Assembly (NCBI RefSeq): GCF_003851045.1
Contig: NZ_BFBX01000004.1
Span: 49,572-113,571, forward strand
Source: Paenibacillus sp. 598K
GTDB lineage: Bacteria; Bacillota; Bacilli; Paenibacillales; Paenibacillaceae
Length of the DNA stretch: 64,000 nucleotides
Direction of reading: 5' to 3'
This document shows, in pieces, positions 26,290 through 35,762 of the stretch (positions are counted from its first letter, which is position 1; every line of letters begins with the position of its first letter). The translations under genes were made by a program, and so were the position numbers. The notes under the pieces were generated by a model. It had not been told where the DNA came from and searched no databases. It saw only the letters and a list, made by a program, of their open reading frames with translations.

Positions 26290-27501
26290 TTAATTATCGA
26301 TGGATGGCGATGTTGCAACGGCGGCGACGGGTCTTCTGGCATAGAGAACAGCCAAGAGGAAGAGAAGGGACAAGGCGGCGGAGCAGCGATACATGATCCC
26401 GTAGTCCGACACCGAGGCCAGCGCGCCGAGCGCAAAGGACCCGATGGCGATACCCAGATCTGCCGAGTTGTAAAACATGCTGTTGGCGGTGCCTTGCTGC
26501 TCGGGACGCGAGACGCGCAGCATCCAGGCCTGAAGCGTCGGCTGTATCGAGCCGAAGCCGGCTCCGTAGAGCAGCGCTGCTGCGGTCAGCATCGGCATCG
26601 TCGTCGCGTAAGAGAGGACGAGCAGACCGCCCCCGAGACTGAGCGCAGCGGGGATCAGCACGACGACTGGACCGCGACGATCAAACCATCTCCCTGCCAG
26701 AGGCCGGACGATCAGAATGGCGACAACGTTGAACAGGAAAAACAATCCCGCTTGCGGAAGCCCTGCCGACATGCCATAAAGCGCAATGAAGCTGAGCAAG
26801 CCGCTGTACGTAAAGCCAAGCAGCAAATTGAGCAGCGCCGGAATCGCGATCTGCCGGGGAAAGGGTGGTCGCGGCGCGCTTCCAGCGCGGATATGCGCGA
26901 CTGCGGGCTGCAACGCAGGGAGCGCCCGTGTCAGGAGCAGCACCGGAAGGATCAGCATAGCGACGCCTGTGCCGAGCCAGACGAGTGTCGGGAAGCCGTA
27001 AGCATCCAGTATATTAAGTCCCGTCAATGGACCAATGGACATCGCCAGACTGGTCGATAGACCGAAATAAGCGATCCCCTCGCCGATCCGGTTGCCGGGG
27101 ATAACTGCGGAGACAAGCGTAGGAATAATCGTGCTGGCCATCCCAAAGCCGATCCCGAAGCCAATACGCCATAACAGCAGCGAGTCGATCGACCAAGCCG
27201 AGGCATACAGGGCAGTGAAGATTACCGCCAGGGCGATCGAGACCAGCAGCAGATGGCGCCGGTCGATCCGTCGCAGCAGCCAGGCGGTGAGGAAGCGCGA
27301 AGCGATGGCACTGGCGGCGAAGACGCTCGTCATCAGACTGACGGTTATATCATCGGCGTCGAACCGTTCCTGTACATAGGCGGGAAAAGCGGCAAGGAGC
27401 ATTTGTAGATTCAGAAATAGCAGGAAAAAGCTGGTTGTCAATCCGATAAAGGCTGCTGTCCAAAGGTTGCGAGGCTGTTCGTGATGTGGTCCCAAGTGCA
27501 A
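26290..27501 (-). CDS. MFS efflux transporter
   Basis: 403 aa, twelve predicted hydrophobic helices. The motif-A region between helices 2 and 3 is AWLLRRIDRRHLLLVS, repeated in the second half as RPLAGRWFDRRGPVVVL, which is usual for drug/metabolite exporters of the YfcJ/YhhS-like group. The start is TTG 27501 five bases after the MarR stop; TTG 27495 is also possible. It is co-transcribed with the MarR gene, so it is probably a drug or stress-inducible exporter under that regulator. Substrate unknown. Confidence 0.87.
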   Translation of the reverse strand: MHLGPHHEQPRNLWTAAFIGLTTSFFLLFLNLQMLLAAFPAYVQERFDADDITVSLMTSVFAASAIASRFLTAWLLRRIDRRHLLLVSIALAVIFTALYASAWSIDSLLLWRIGFGIGFGMASTIIPTLVSAVIPGNRIGEGIAYFGLSTSLAMSIGPLTGLNILDAYGFPTLVWLGTGVAMLILPVLLLTRALPALQPAVAHIRAGSAPRPPFPRQIAIPALLNLLLGFTYSGLLSFIALYGMSAGLPQAGLFFLFNVVAILIVRPLAGRWFDRRGPVVVLIPAALSLGGGLLVLSYATTMPMLTAAALLYGAGFGSIQPTLQAWMLRVSRPEQQGTANSMFYNSADLGIAIGSFALGALASVSDYGIMYRCSAALSLLFLLAVLYARRPVAAVATSPSIDN

Positions 27502-27506
27502 TTCGC

Positions 27507-27959
27507 CTACTCTCTATCGGTTAATTGTTGGGCGTGCTGATACGTCTCTCGCAGCAACGCCAGCAGTTCCTCGTAAGTCTCTTGGCCAAGACTCGTCCGC
27601 ATATCGGCCATCAATTGGCGCTCGAGCGGGTAAGTAGCTCGGACGAGCGCGGCCCCGGAAGGCGTAACGCGAACCGTTACCGAACGTTTGTCAGTCAGTC
27701 CGGGGCTGCGACTAATCCAGCCCTTGCTCTCGAGTTGCCCGAGCAGGCGGGTCGTCGTCGGTCTATCCTTATAGAGCCGCTCGGCGATCGACTTCTGGAT
27801 GATGCCGTCTTCCCGGTACACCTGGTACAAGACCGACCATTGCTCGGTCGTGATATCGTACGCCTTCAGCTGCTGCTGGAAGGCATGGACCAGCTTGCGG
27901 TAAGTCACGCCCAGTTGGAAGCCAAGCGAATCCTTTAACAGATCGTCCTCATGCGTCAT
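27507..27959 (-). CDS. MarR family transcriptional regulator
   Basis: 150 aa winged helix: recognition region IQKSIAERLYKDRPTTTRLLGQLESKGW, and wing SRSPGLTDKRSVTVRVTPSG with the DKR signature. ATG 27959 and GTG 27968 are both possible; GAGGAG is 12 or 3 bases away respectively, and I prefer ATG. It is first in the operon with the MFS gene. A perfect TTGTC-TT-GACAA palindrome overlaps its -10 box, so it should repress itself. Confidence 0.88.
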   Translation of the reverse strand: MTHEDDLLKDSLGFQLGVTYRKLVHAFQQQLKAYDITTEQWSVLYQVYREDGIIQKSIAERLYKDRPTTTRLLGQLESKGWISRSPGLTDKRSVTVRVTPSGAALVRATYPLERQLMADMRTSLGQETYEELLALLRETYQHAQQLTDRE

Positions 27960-27984
27960 TCGATTCACCTGCTCCTCATAATAG

Positions 27985-27996
27985 TTGTCTTGACAA
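27985..27996. promoter_or_regulatory. Palindromic operator at the MarR-MFS promoter
   Basis: TTGTCTTGACAA, a perfect 12-base palindrome next to and touching the -10 hexamer; a typical MarR-family site. Confidence 0.68.
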
Positions 27997-28024
27997 TTAT
28001 ATGCCCGTAATAAAGGGCTGTCAA
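27996..28024 (-). promoter_or_regulatory. Consensus promoter for MarR-MFS operon
   Basis: Minus strand TTGACA, exactly 17 bases, TATAAT, a perfect consensus. The TTGACA (28019-28024) lies inside sequence duplicated from the DNA ligase terminator region. Confidence 0.85.
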
Positions 28025-28145
28025 CGTTGTTACTTCAACGTGCAGCTCTACGGGGTACTTCGACAAAGGGCGCCGCGCAGCTCGGGATGATGGTCGACAA
28101 ACGGACACATATCCGATCCGATCGTCGCGAGCGTCGTCGTCAGAT
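28017..28145 (-). pseudogene. Decayed duplicate of the DNA ligase 3' end
   Basis: Bases 28017-28069 match 20263-20316 and bases 28070-28145 match 20409-20484, about 90 percent or better by eye, with the 92 bases between them deleted. The copy is out of frame, has no start and cannot encode a domain. It includes the ligase stop codon region and its terminator arm. With the two promoters it accounts for the whole 27969-28250 gap. Confidence 0.85.
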
Positions 28146-28172
28146 CGTGCGAGCTGGCTGATCAGCCCCCTT

Positions 28173-28201
28173 TTTTCAAGGCTCTTGCACCATGCTATAA
28201 T
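28173..28201 (+). promoter_or_regulatory. Promoter for GH94 gene
   Basis: TTTTCA, 17 bases, TATAAT; transcription would start about 40 bases before the ATG. Confidence 0.6.
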
Positions 28202-28250
28202 GGAGGGGTTCGAAAATACATAGAGACATGTTAGGAGGAGGAAATTAACG

Positions 28251-30635
28251 ATGTTGGTCCAACCGACAGAAGACCGCGAGTACTACCAATTGTACAGTCC
28301 GACAGCGATGCCCAAAGCCTCGGGATTTCTCTGGAACGAGACGATGATGATCCATATGAATTGCCGAGGGTATGCGGTGGCCCAGTTCATGCAGCCCGAA
28401 CCGGCCAAGTACTCGCATGCCCCCAATCTGGAAGCCAAAACGTTCATGCAGCCGGAGCAGCCTTATTATGCCCATCATCCGGGGCGCTTCGTCTATATCA
28501 AGGACGAGGAGACGGGAGAGGTGTTCTCCGCCCCGTATGAGCCGGTGCGCAAGCCTGCCGAGCATTACGTATTTGCCGCCGGCAAGCATGATCTCTACTG
28601 GACGGTCCGCGCGCTTGGAGTCGAGATCGAGCTGCGCCTCACGTTGCCAGTGCGCGAGCCGGTCGAGATGTGGGAGGTCAAGGTGCGCAATCTGAGCGGA
28701 CGCGCGCGCAAGCTGAGTCTTTATCCATACTTTACGGTAGGCTACATGTCCTGGATGAATCAATCCGGCGAGTACAACGATCAGCTGCAAGGCATCGTAT
28801 GCTCCTCGGTGACCCCGTATCAGAAGGTGGATGATTATCCAAAGATCAAGACGCTGAAGGACAAAACCTACCTGCTGCCGGATCGCCGGCCGGACGCCTG
28901 GGAGGTCAATCAGGAGCAGTTCGAGGGCGAAGGCGGCCTCATGCTGCCGTCTGCCGTCGCCGAGGAGCGCCTGGCCTGCGGAGAAGCGCGCTACGAGACG
29001 CCGGTAGCTGCGCTGCAATATCGCCTCTCGCTCCAGCCGGAGGCGGAGGAGCGCTATCGCTTCCTGTTCGGACCGGCCCGGACCGAGCGGGAGATTGCCG
29101 ACATCCGGGAACGCTACTATGGGCAGGATGAATCGGGGAAGGTTGGCTTTGACGCAGCCGCGGCGGCATATGCGGATTATGTGGCAGAGGGGCGAGGCAG
29201 TCTGTCGATCCAGACCCCGGATGCCGCGCTGGACAACCTCGTCAACGAATGGCTGCCGCGCCAGATGTACTATCACGGTCAGACGAACCGGCTGACGACA
29301 GACCCGCAGACGCGCAACTACCTGCAGGACAATATGGGTATGAGCTACATCAAGCCGGACACGGCGCGAGCCGCCTTCCTCACTGCGCTGCGACAGCAGG
29401 AGGCGAGCGGCGCGATGCCTGACGGCATCATCCTGCACCCGGATGCCGAGCTGAAATATATTAATCAGGTGCCCCATATGGACCACTGCGTCTGGCTGCC
29501 GATCTGTCTGGACGCGTACCTCGACGAGACGGACGATTACACCATCCTTGACGAGCAGATCGGTTTTGCCGACTCGGAGGAGCAGGCCTCGGTATTCGAG
29601 CATGTGACGCGCGCCATGCATTGGCTAGCCGAAGCCAGGGACGAGCGGGGGCTCAACTATATCAATCAAGGCGACTGGTGCGATCCGATGAATATGGTCG
29701 GGCACAAAGGCAAGGGCGTCTCGGGCTGGCTGACGATCGCATCCGCCTACGGGTTCAACGTATGGGCCGGCATCAGCGAGCGCCACGGGCGGTCGGGCGA
29801 GGCCGCGACTTTCCGCGAGCTGGCGGAGCAGACCAACACCGTTGCCAACCGCTATCTGTGGGACGGCGACTGGTATGCGCGCGGCATCACCGACGACAAT
29901 GTCGTATTTGGGGTCAGCTCGGATACGGAGGGCCGGATCTATATCAATCCGCAGAGCTGGTCGCTCATGAGCGGCGCGGCGGACGAAGAGAAGGCGCAGC
30001 GTCTGATCCGCGCCGTCGAGGAGCAACTGGAGACGCCATATGGCGTGGAGAAGCTAGCGCCATCGTTCACCGCGATGCGCGAGGATGTCGGACGCGTCAC
30101 CCAGAAGCATCCGGGCAGCGCCGAGAACGGAGCCGTCTACAACCACGCTTCGGCGTTCTACATCTATGCGCTGTATGTAACAGGGGAGCGGGATCGGGCG
30201 TATCGGGTACTCCGCAAGATGCTGCCGGGACCAGACGAGGCAGATCTGAGACAACGCGGGCAGATGCCGATCTTCATTCCGAACTACTACCGCGGCGCTT
30301 ACCGCCAATATCCGCACACGGCAGGGCGTTCCAGCCAGCTGTTCAATACCGGCACCGTGCCGTGGGTTTACCGCTGTCTGATCGATGGGTTGTTTGGCTT
30401 GCAAGGCGTGCCGGGCGGACTGCGCGTGCAGCCGCAGCTGCCGGCCGAGTGGAGCGAGGCGCGCGTGACGCGCAGCTTCCGGGGAGCGACCATCGACGTC
30501 GATTACCGCCGCGATGCGAACGTCGCTGCGATCGAGGTATATCTGGACGGCCAGCTGGTCCCGGACGGCGTGCTCCGCGGGCTCGAGGCTGGAGTATCGT
30601 ACCGGGTGACGGTCAAGCTGCCGACGGCGCAGTAA
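28251..30635 (+). CDS. GH94 family glycoside phosphorylase
   Basis: 794 aa, the full cellobiose/cellobionate-phosphorylase layout: an N-terminal beta-sandwich ([18 protein letters not shown], then [20 protein letters not shown]), a helical linker, an (alpha/alpha)6 barrel with [10 protein letters not shown] (family R-x-x-x-Q-D), the catalytic-acid segment [11 protein letters not shown] (Asp near 475), and a late [16 protein letters not shown]. These enzymes cleave beta-glucosides with phosphate. No signal peptide, so it uses imported disaccharides. The donor/acceptor pair cannot be told; it most resembles cellobionate-type members. Single gene between a promoter and a double terminator. Confidence 0.87.
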   Translation: MLVQPTEDREYYQLYSPTAMPKASGFLWNETMMIHMNCRGYAVAQFMQPEPAKYSHAPNLEAKTFMQPEQPYYAHHPGRFVYIKDEETGEVFSAPYEPVRKPAEHYVFAAGKHDLYWTVRALGVEIELRLTLPVREPVEMWEVKVRNLSGRARKLSLYPYFTVGYMSWMNQSGEYNDQLQGIVCSSVTPYQKVDDYPKIKTLKDKTYLLPDRRPDAWEVNQEQFEGEGGLMLPSAVAEERLACGEARYETPVAALQYRLSLQPEAEERYRFLFGPARTEREIADIRERYYGQDESGKVGFDAAAAAYADYVAEGRGSLSIQTPDAALDNLVNEWLPRQMYYHGQTNRLTTDPQTRNYLQDNMGMSYIKPDTARAAFLTALRQQEASGAMPDGIILHPDAELKYINQVPHMDHCVWLPICLDAYLDETDDYTILDEQIGFADSEEQASVFEHVTRAMHWLAEARDERGLNYINQGDWCDPMNMVGHKGKGVSGWLTIASAYGFNVWAGISERHGRSGEAATFRELAEQTNTVANRYLWDGDWYARGITDDNVVFGVSSDTEGRIYINPQSWSLMSGAADEEKAQRLIRAVEEQLETPYGVEKLAPSFTAMREDVGRVTQKHPGSAENGAVYNHASAFYIYALYVTGERDRAYRVLRKMLPGPDEADLRQRGQMPIFIPNYYRGAYRQYPHTAGRSSQLFNTGTVPWVYRCLIDGLFGLQGVPGGLRVQPQLPAEWSEARVTRSFRGATIDVDYRRDANVAAIEVYLDGQLVPDGVLRGLEAGVSYRVTVKLPTAQ

Positions 30636-30688
30636 AGTCCGGACGTACCGGCGTCGTCCGGGATCGATTCGGGAGTAGACACAACAAG

Positions 30689-30730
30689 AAGGGCTCGTCA
30701 CAGGCGCAGTAGGCCTGAGGCGAGCCCTTT
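30689..30730. terminator. Terminator after GH94 gene, likely bidirectional
   Basis: AAGGGCTCG / CGAGCCCTT arms with inner CAGG/CCTG pairs; T-rich on the minus side as well, facing the LysR gene. Confidence 0.75.
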
Positions 30731-30761
30731 GTCCAGCGTAGCGGCGACCAGGACGTGGACC

Positions 30762-30788
30762 AGGCTCGATAGTCATCGAGCCTTTGCC
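30762..30788 (+). terminator. Second terminator-like hairpin
   Basis: AGGCTCGAT-AGTC-ATCGAGCCT, perfect 9-bp stem, then TTGCCTTTT. Tandem with the hairpin at 30689. Confidence 0.6.
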
Positions 30789-30862
30789 TTTTCCAGGGAG
30801 GAGAGGGGCATGGAAAGTCATACTTTGTCCAAGGGAGCAGGAACCCATGACCGAGAAACGAC

Positions 30863-31741
30863 TTATTGCACCAGCTCGATGAACTTGCTCGCCGTGATCG
30901 AGACCGGCATGTTGCGCATCGTCATCAGACCGACCTGGGATGGCGGGATCGGAACATCGAGCTTCACCTCGAACAGTGAGCCCTCCTCGAGCTCGCGGGA
31001 GACAAACTCGCGCGTCACATAGGAGATGCCGAGACCGCGGCGGGCGCATTCGATCAGCAGATCGACGCTGCCGACCTCGATGTCCGGCTTCAGATTATAG
31101 CCGTAACTCTGCACCAGCTCGGTAATGTTGACCCGCACCCGGCTGTTGCGGGAGAACAGGATGATCGGATAATCCATGAGCATCTCCAGCGACAGCACCT
31201 GGTCCCGCAGCTCGTCATAACGGGCGCCGGCGACGAAGCAATCCTGCAGCTGGAAGCTGCTCGTCACGTCCAGCAGCGGGTCGACGATTGGCATCCGCAC
31301 GACGCCCAGGTCGATCCGGCCCTCCTTCAGGAAGGCGATCGTCTCCGGCGTCGTCCCGTGGTTAAGATGGAGCCGGATGCCGGGATAACGGGCGTGGAAC
31401 TGCTCGAGATGGGGCAACAGATAATGCTTGAACAGCGAGTCGCTGCCGCCGATTCGCAATTCGCCGCTGTCAAGATTTTTGAGCGCGGCCATCTTCTCCT
31501 CAGCGAGCGAGATCAGGATCTGCGATTGCTCGATATAGGAGTAGAGGGTGGCACCCTCTTGGGTCAACGTGACGCCTTTAGCTGTTCGATTGAACAGCGG
31601 CAAGCCGAAGCTCGCCTCGAGCTGCTTGATGGCGTGGCTGACGCTCGGCTGGGTCAGATACAGCGCCTTGGCAGCCTGGCTGAGACTTCCTGTCTTGGCA
31701 GCGAGATAGAACACCTTGTATAGCTCATAATTATTAATCAT
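30863..31741 (-). CDS. LysR family transcriptional regulator
   Basis: 292 aa. The N-terminal helix-turn-helix is SLSQAAKALYLTQPSVSHAIKQLE (about 19-42), then the linker helix and a two-lobed effector domain (GELRIGGSDSLFKHYLLPHL; RRGLGISYVTREFV). Effector unknown; the domain is of the CysB/CbbR-like size. It is divergent from zwf with 178 bases between, so regulation of zwf is plausible. ATG 31741 with AGGAG about 15 bases upstream, a long spacing. Confidence 0.9.
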   Translation of the reverse strand: MINNYELYKVFYLAAKTGSLSQAAKALYLTQPSVSHAIKQLEASFGLPLFNRTAKGVTLTQEGATLYSYIEQSQILISLAEEKMAALKNLDSGELRIGGSDSLFKHYLLPHLEQFHARYPGIRLHLNHGTTPETIAFLKEGRIDLGVVRMPIVDPLLDVTSSFQLQDCFVAGARYDELRDQVLSLEMLMDYPIILFSRNSRVRVNITELVQSYGYNLKPDIEVGSVDLLIECARRGLGISYVTREFVSRELEEGSLFEVKLDVPIPPSQVGLMTMRNMPVSITASKFIELVQ

Positions 31742-31770
31742 AGATGTGGTCTATAGCTCCTGTATAATAT

Positions 31771-31799
31771 ATTGATTACATGTATACATCATATTCGTA
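31771..31799. promoter_or_regulatory. Palindromic region between LysR gene and zwf
   Basis: ATGTATACAT (31780-31789) is a perfect palindrome within a TGAT...ATCA frame, and TATAAT/TATTAT-like boxes flank it on both strands. A LysR binding site is the simplest reading. Confidence 0.4.
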
Positions 31800-31919
31800 T
31801 TATAGTGGACTTACGACAATCATACCAGAGCTTGCGTCAGGAAAGCGTTTTTCATAGCCATCAGGATGGCTGCGGCTTGACTCGTTTATGCCTAAGCTCT
31901 GCAGGAAAGGGAGAGGACG

Positions 31920-33434
31920 ATGGAACCGACTACGTTTGTGTTATTCGGGGCGACTGGCGACTTGGCCAAGCGCAAAATTTATCCCGCCTTATATAACTTG
32001 TTTCTCGACCGCAAGCTGCCGAGCGCATTTACGCTAATCGGGCTGGGACGCAGAGAGGTGCCGGACGAGGTGTTCCGTGCCAATGTCAAACAGTCGCTCC
32101 AGGATTTCTCCAGACGTCACGGAGGGAGCCCGGCAGAGGTCGAGCGATTTGTGCAGACCTTCCATTACCGTGTGCTGGATGTTGGGCAGCCGGAGGACTA
32201 CCGTAGCTTGCTGGCGTTTGTCGAAGAGCGCGAGGCGGCGATGGGCTCGGCGCATAATCGTCTGTTCTATCTTTCGGTGGGACCGGAGTTTTTCGGACCG
32301 ATCGCCGAGAACATCAAGACGAGCGGTCTCGGGCAGGCGGCGGGTTGGAAACGGCTCGTCATCGAGAAGCCTTTTGGCTACGACCTGGCATCCGCCAGAG
32401 CGCTCAACGCCAAGCTCAGCGAGACGTTCGCCGAGGATGAGATCTATCGGATCGACCACTACCTCGGCAAGCCGATGGTGCAGAAGCTCGAGGTGCTGCA
32501 GCAGAACAATCCGGTGCTCCATGCGCTCTGGTCCAACCGGTATATCGCCAACGTGCAGATTACGGCTAGCGAGACGGTTGGCGTCGAGACGCGCGCCGCA
32601 TACTACGATCAGTCCGGCGCGATCCGGGATATGTTCCAGAACCATATGCTGCAGCTCTTGATGATGCTGACCAGCCAACTGGCCAAGGGCAGTACTGCCG
32701 AGCAGGTGCGATTCAAGAAGCGCAAGGTGATGGAGGCGCTCGAGCCGCTGTCCCGCAGCGAGCTGGGTACGCAGATCGTACGCGGCCAATACGCCGCCGG
32801 CACGCTCAAGGGCCAGCCGGTTGTCGGCTATACCGAAGAGCCGGGCATTGAGGCCAGCTCCCGCAACGATACGTTCATCGCGGCCAAGCTGCAGATCGAC
32901 GATTACTTCTGGCGGGGTGTGCCGTTCTACATCCGCACCGGCAAGCGTATGAACGAGAAGGCTACGCGTATTGTCGTCGAGTTCAAGGACCCGCTCCAGC
33001 AATCCGCGAAGCCGTCGCAGACCGCCAAGCTGCCAAATCTGCTCATCTTCGACATCGGTCCGGAGGAAGGCATCACGCTGCAGTTGAACACCCGCGATCC
33101 GAAGGAGAAGAGCGAGCAGAAGCCGATCCGCATCAACTTCCACGAGCAATCGGCCGAGCTGCCGGAGGCTTACGAGAGCCTGATTCATGATGCGATCGCA
33201 GGCGATCCGACCTTCTTCGCCCACTGGGACGAGGTCGAGCTGTCCTGGCAATGGGTGCAGCCGATCCTTGAAGCTTTTGCTGCCGACGAGGTGCCGTTGC
33301 ACCAGTATCCGGCAGGCTCTACCGGACCGGAGGCGGCGCATGCGCTGCTGGCGGCTGACGGCTTCCGCTGGTGGCCGGGCGAGATCGAGGAGGAGCAGGC
33401 GTCTCTGCCGGTCGCGGCTGGACAGTTGGCCTGA
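31920..33434 (+). CDS. zwf: Glucose-6-phosphate 1-dehydrogenase
   Basis: 504 aa, first enzyme of the oxidative pentose phosphate pathway, making 6-phosphogluconolactone and NADPH. NADP-binding GATGDLAKRK is at residues 10-19, followed by the conserved EKPFG and the active-site RIDHYLGK (about 177-184). C-terminal FYIRTGKRM and the MLQLLMMLT helix are also typical. ATG 31920 follows AAAGGGAGAGG. It lies 97 bases upstream of a transaldolase gene and is probably co-transcribed. The last 15 residues are a poorly conserved tail. Confidence 0.96.
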   Translation: MEPTTFVLFGATGDLAKRKIYPALYNLFLDRKLPSAFTLIGLGRREVPDEVFRANVKQSLQDFSRRHGGSPAEVERFVQTFHYRVLDVGQPEDYRSLLAFVEEREAAMGSAHNRLFYLSVGPEFFGPIAENIKTSGLGQAAGWKRLVIEKPFGYDLASARALNAKLSETFAEDEIYRIDHYLGKPMVQKLEVLQQNNPVLHALWSNRYIANVQITASETVGVETRAAYYDQSGAIRDMFQNHMLQLLMMLTSQLAKGSTAEQVRFKKRKVMEALEPLSRSELGTQIVRGQYAAGTLKGQPVVGYTEEPGIEASSRNDTFIAAKLQIDDYFWRGVPFYIRTGKRMNEKATRIVVEFKDPLQQSAKPSQTAKLPNLLIFDIGPEEGITLQLNTRDPKEKSEQKPIRINFHEQSAELPEAYESLIHDAIAGDPTFFAHWDEVELSWQWVQPILEAFAADEVPLHQYPAGSTGPEAAHALLAADGFRWWPGEIEEEQASLPVAAGQLA

Positions 33435-33531
33435 CGAACCTAGTCTGACGCAGCTCTGGCAAGGCAATACCGTTTAGAAGATTTCGCTTCAAGTATCGTA
33501 CCATCACTCACATCTATGGAGGTTGTTGCGC

Positions 33532-34197
33532 GTGAAATTTTTTATCGATTCGGCTAACCTGACAGACATTCAGAAGGCTCACAAAATCGGCGTGCTCTCT
33601 GGCGTAACCACGAACCCTTCGCTGGTCGCCAAGGAGGGCATCAAATTCGAGGATCGCATCGAGGAGATCCTGCAGGCCGTGCCGGACGTCGAGTCCGTCT
33701 CCGCCGAGGTAACGCCTGACGCCGAGACGGCGGAGGAGATGATCGCCCAAGCGGATGAGCTGATCAAGATCAACAACCACGACAACAACATCACGATCAA
33801 GCTGCCAATGACGCTGGCCGGGCTGGAGGCTTGCCGCTACCTTGCCAAGAAAGGCGTCAAAACAAACGTTACGCTTATCTTCACCGTCAACCAGGCGCTG
33901 CTCGCAGCGCGTGCCGGCGCTACCTACGTATCGCCGTTCCTCGGTCGCCTCGACGACATCTCCGAGGATGGCGTGCAACTGGTGAGCAAGGTAGCGGAGC
34001 TGTTCCGGGTACATAACCTGGATACGCAGATCATCGCCGCTTCCGTCCGTCATCCGGACCATGTGACGCGTGTCGCTATGGCAGGCGCGCACATCGCCAC
34101 CATTCCATTCTCGGTCATTGAGCAAATCTCCAAACACCCGCTCACCGATCAGGGACTGGAGAAGTTCGCCGCCGACTGGAAGAAGGCCGTTCAGTAA
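33532..34197 (+). CDS. tal: Transaldolase / fructose-6-phosphate aldolase family (short class)
   Basis: 221 aa single-domain TIM barrel of the MipB/TalC group. [10 protein letters not shown] opens the first strand, [13 protein letters not shown] the second; Schiff-base Lys90 is in [16 protein letters not shown] and [12 protein letters not shown] follow. The short class includes both true transaldolases and fructose-6-phosphate aldolases; Bacillus members are transaldolases, and location next to zwf supports that. GTG 33532 is chosen, 9 bases after GGAGG; in-frame TTG codons at 33523 and 33526 are too close to it. Confidence 0.92.
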   Translation: MKFFIDSANLTDIQKAHKIGVLSGVTTNPSLVAKEGIKFEDRIEEILQAVPDVESVSAEVTPDAETAEEMIAQADELIKINNHDNNITIKLPMTLAGLEACRYLAKKGVKTNVTLIFTVNQALLAARAGATYVSPFLGRLDDISEDGVQLVSKVAELFRVHNLDTQIIAASVRHPDHVTRVAMAGAHIATIPFSVIEQISKHPLTDQGLEKFAADWKKAVQ

Positions 34198-34362
34198 TCG
34201 ACGGCAACACTTGTTTTCTAGCAAGTTGAGTAGCACGGTTGGGTTGTAGTAGTAATTGTAGTTGTACGGTTTTAGTAGTGCGGTTGTTTTTAGTTGGATG
34301 TAGTTGAGCATTGTTGAGCATTTTGGGTAAGCACTAACTGCAATGGCTTTGCAGTTCCTTTC

Positions 34363-34399
34363 GAAGCGGCGCATCTTGATGCGATCCGCTTCTTTTTTT
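34363..34399 (+). terminator. Terminator of zwf-tal unit
   Basis: GAAGCGG(C)GCATC-TT-GATGC(GAT)CCGCTTC followed by nine T. Confidence 0.85.
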
Positions 34400-34400
34400 G

Positions 34401-34422
34401 TATGGTGCACATTTGTCCGTTA
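34401..34422 (+). repeat. Dispersed repeat unit, copy 1
   Basis: TATGGTGCA-(C)ATTTGTCCGTTA; differs at two positions from the copy 51 bases downstream. Confidence 0.6.
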
Positions 34423-34451
34423 AAAATCACAAACGACGAATATCGGCCTTT

Positions 34452-34473
34452 TATGGTGCAAATATGTCCGTTA
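34452..34473 (+). repeat. Dispersed repeat unit, copy 2
   Basis: TATGGTGCA-(A)ATATGTCCGTTA; pairs with the copy at 34401. A related pair lies at 55822 and 55872. Confidence 0.6.
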
Positions 34474-34552
34474 GATCGCCACCGCAACTTTTTCGTCGCG
34501 ATTGCGTTGTATAACTGGGGAGAACAATGGAAAATAGCGGAGGAGTTGTAAA

Positions 34553-35725
34553 ATGGAGCATGCATCCCGCTTTACTCGAACCAAAATGCTCATCGCTACA
34601 GGATTGATGCTACTTAGCTTCGTGGGCATACCGGTGCATGCACAGGAAAGTGGAGACCAAAGCGACGGGTTTGTCCGGCAATTCAAGGAGGAAGCTGCGG
34701 CTTGCGAGCCGAACCGGATCACATATGTCAATAAACGACAGGGAGACCGGTTGTTTCAGCCCCTGCTGCAAAAACGCGCCGAGGACCGCGAGCAGCTTCG
34801 CCTGGTTTGCAGCTATTTAAAGCAAATTTCCAATACAGCCAAAGAAGTGCATCTGCCGCCGGAGATAAAGGACCGATTTTTCTGGGGCTACGCCATCGAG
34901 ATGGCGTCTGGCTTTTATTTCGAGATCACGTGGACGAACAAGGGAGAGTTGGCGGTCAACAAGGAGGATCACACTCGTCTAGTGGTGGCTGACCCGTCGA
35001 TCTCGGAGTCTTTGTCCGGACTGGAATTCCCCGAGCAGTCGCTGACAGTCGATAACGATCAATTGGAGATCGGCAAGACGATTCGTCTCACAGGCGTCAA
35101 CATTAACGAGGAGGCGACGCAGCCGGTCGAGCTCATATGGCTCACCACACAAACAGACGCCTCAGGATTGACGGTTGCAAAAAGCTTTGTTGTGCACAAA
35201 ACAGAAACACGGTATGGTCGACTGGATACGACGTTCGTTATGCCGGCTTTTGGCAAAGATGAGACGGGTGTATTGCAGCCGATCCTGCCGGGTGAGGGAC
35301 AGTTCGAGTACAACATTCCCTACACCTATAGCGGGCAAAAGCTTATCCCTCTGAAGCCCGCCTCGACGCCGCTCATCTCGATCAATGGCCTGCCGGCGTC
35401 GGACCCGGCGATGAAGGCGCTCATGATCGACGGTCGCGTCCATGTGCCGATCCGCGCGATCGCAGCGCTGACGAAGCAGCCGGTCGTCTGGGACGCGGCG
35501 ACGAAGAGCGTGCTTATCCGCACGAAGCCGCAGGCGGTCGAGCCTCGTCATGCGGATCAGGTGCGATTGTGGATCGACGGCGAGCTGGCAGGCGCGGCCT
35601 ACAAGCCGGTGCTGCGGGATAATGTAACCTTCGTGCCGATCCGCACGCTTACCGCCGCCTTTAACCTTGAGGTCAAATGGTGGCCGGAGAGCCGCAGCGT
35701 CAATATTGTTATCCATGGGGCGTAA
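34553..35725 (+). CDS. Exported stalk-domain (copper amine oxidase N-terminal-like) protein
   Basis: 390 aa. A signal peptide with hydrophobic core MLIATGLMLLSFVGI and probable cleavage after VHA. About 240 residues of unrecognised sequence follow, then a C-terminal pair of copper-amine-oxidase-N-like stalk repeats (VHVPIRAIAALTKQPVVWDA and VTFVPIRTLTAAFNLEVKWW). Such domains serve as cell-wall-associated modules in Paenibacillaceae; no enzymatic function is implied. The C-terminal 122 residues are nearly identical to the next gene's, while the N-terminal parts are only distantly similar. Confidence 0.85.
   Translation: MEHASRFTRTKMLIATGLMLLSFVGIPVHAQESGDQSDGFVRQFKEEAAACEPNRITYVNKRQGDRLFQPLLQKRAEDREQLRLVCSYLKQISNTAKEVHLPPEIKDRFFWGYAIEMASGFYFEITWTNKGELAVNKEDHTRLVVADPSISESLSGLEFPEQSLTVDNDQLEIGKTIRLTGVNINEEATQPVELIWLTTQTDASGLTVAKSFVVHKTETRYGRLDTTFVMPAFGKDETGVLQPILPGEGQFEYNIPYTYSGQKLIPLKPASTPLISINGLPASDPAMKALMIDGRVHVPIRAIAALTKQPVVWDAATKSVLIRTKPQAVEPRHADQVRLWIDGELAGAAYKPVLRDNVTFVPIRTLTAAFNLEVKWWPESRSVNIVIHGA
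35361..35725 (+). repeat. Near-identical 3' segment, copy 1
   Basis: About 365 bases matching 36570-36938 with only scattered, mostly third-position differences, while the upstream halves of the two genes do not align well. Confidence 0.85.
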
Positions 35726-35762
35726 ATAGCGCGACCGAAGCACGAGCAAAGGAGCCAACCAA

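Larger units (their letters stand above)
34198..34552 (+). other. Intergenic region with repeats and terminator
   Basis: Contains a T/G-rich, TAGT/TTGT-repetitive stretch (34210-34320), an AACTGCAA/TTGCAGTT hairpin (34336-34356), the terminator at 34363, and two related 22-base repeats (34401 and 34452). No plausible gene seen. Confidence 0.7.

Noticed and set aside
28245-29621. 458-codon minus-strand frame over the GH94 gene
   Set aside because: Antisense shadow of a clear glycoside phosphorylase; no ribosome-binding site and no family motif.
29621-30712. 363-codon plus-strand frame overlapping the GH94 gene
   Set aside because: Arg/Gly-rich translation typical of the wrong frame of a GC-rich gene; lies inside the GH94 reading frame.
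32034-33467. 477-codon minus-strand frame over zwf
   Set aside because: Antisense shadow of glucose-6-phosphate dehydrogenase.
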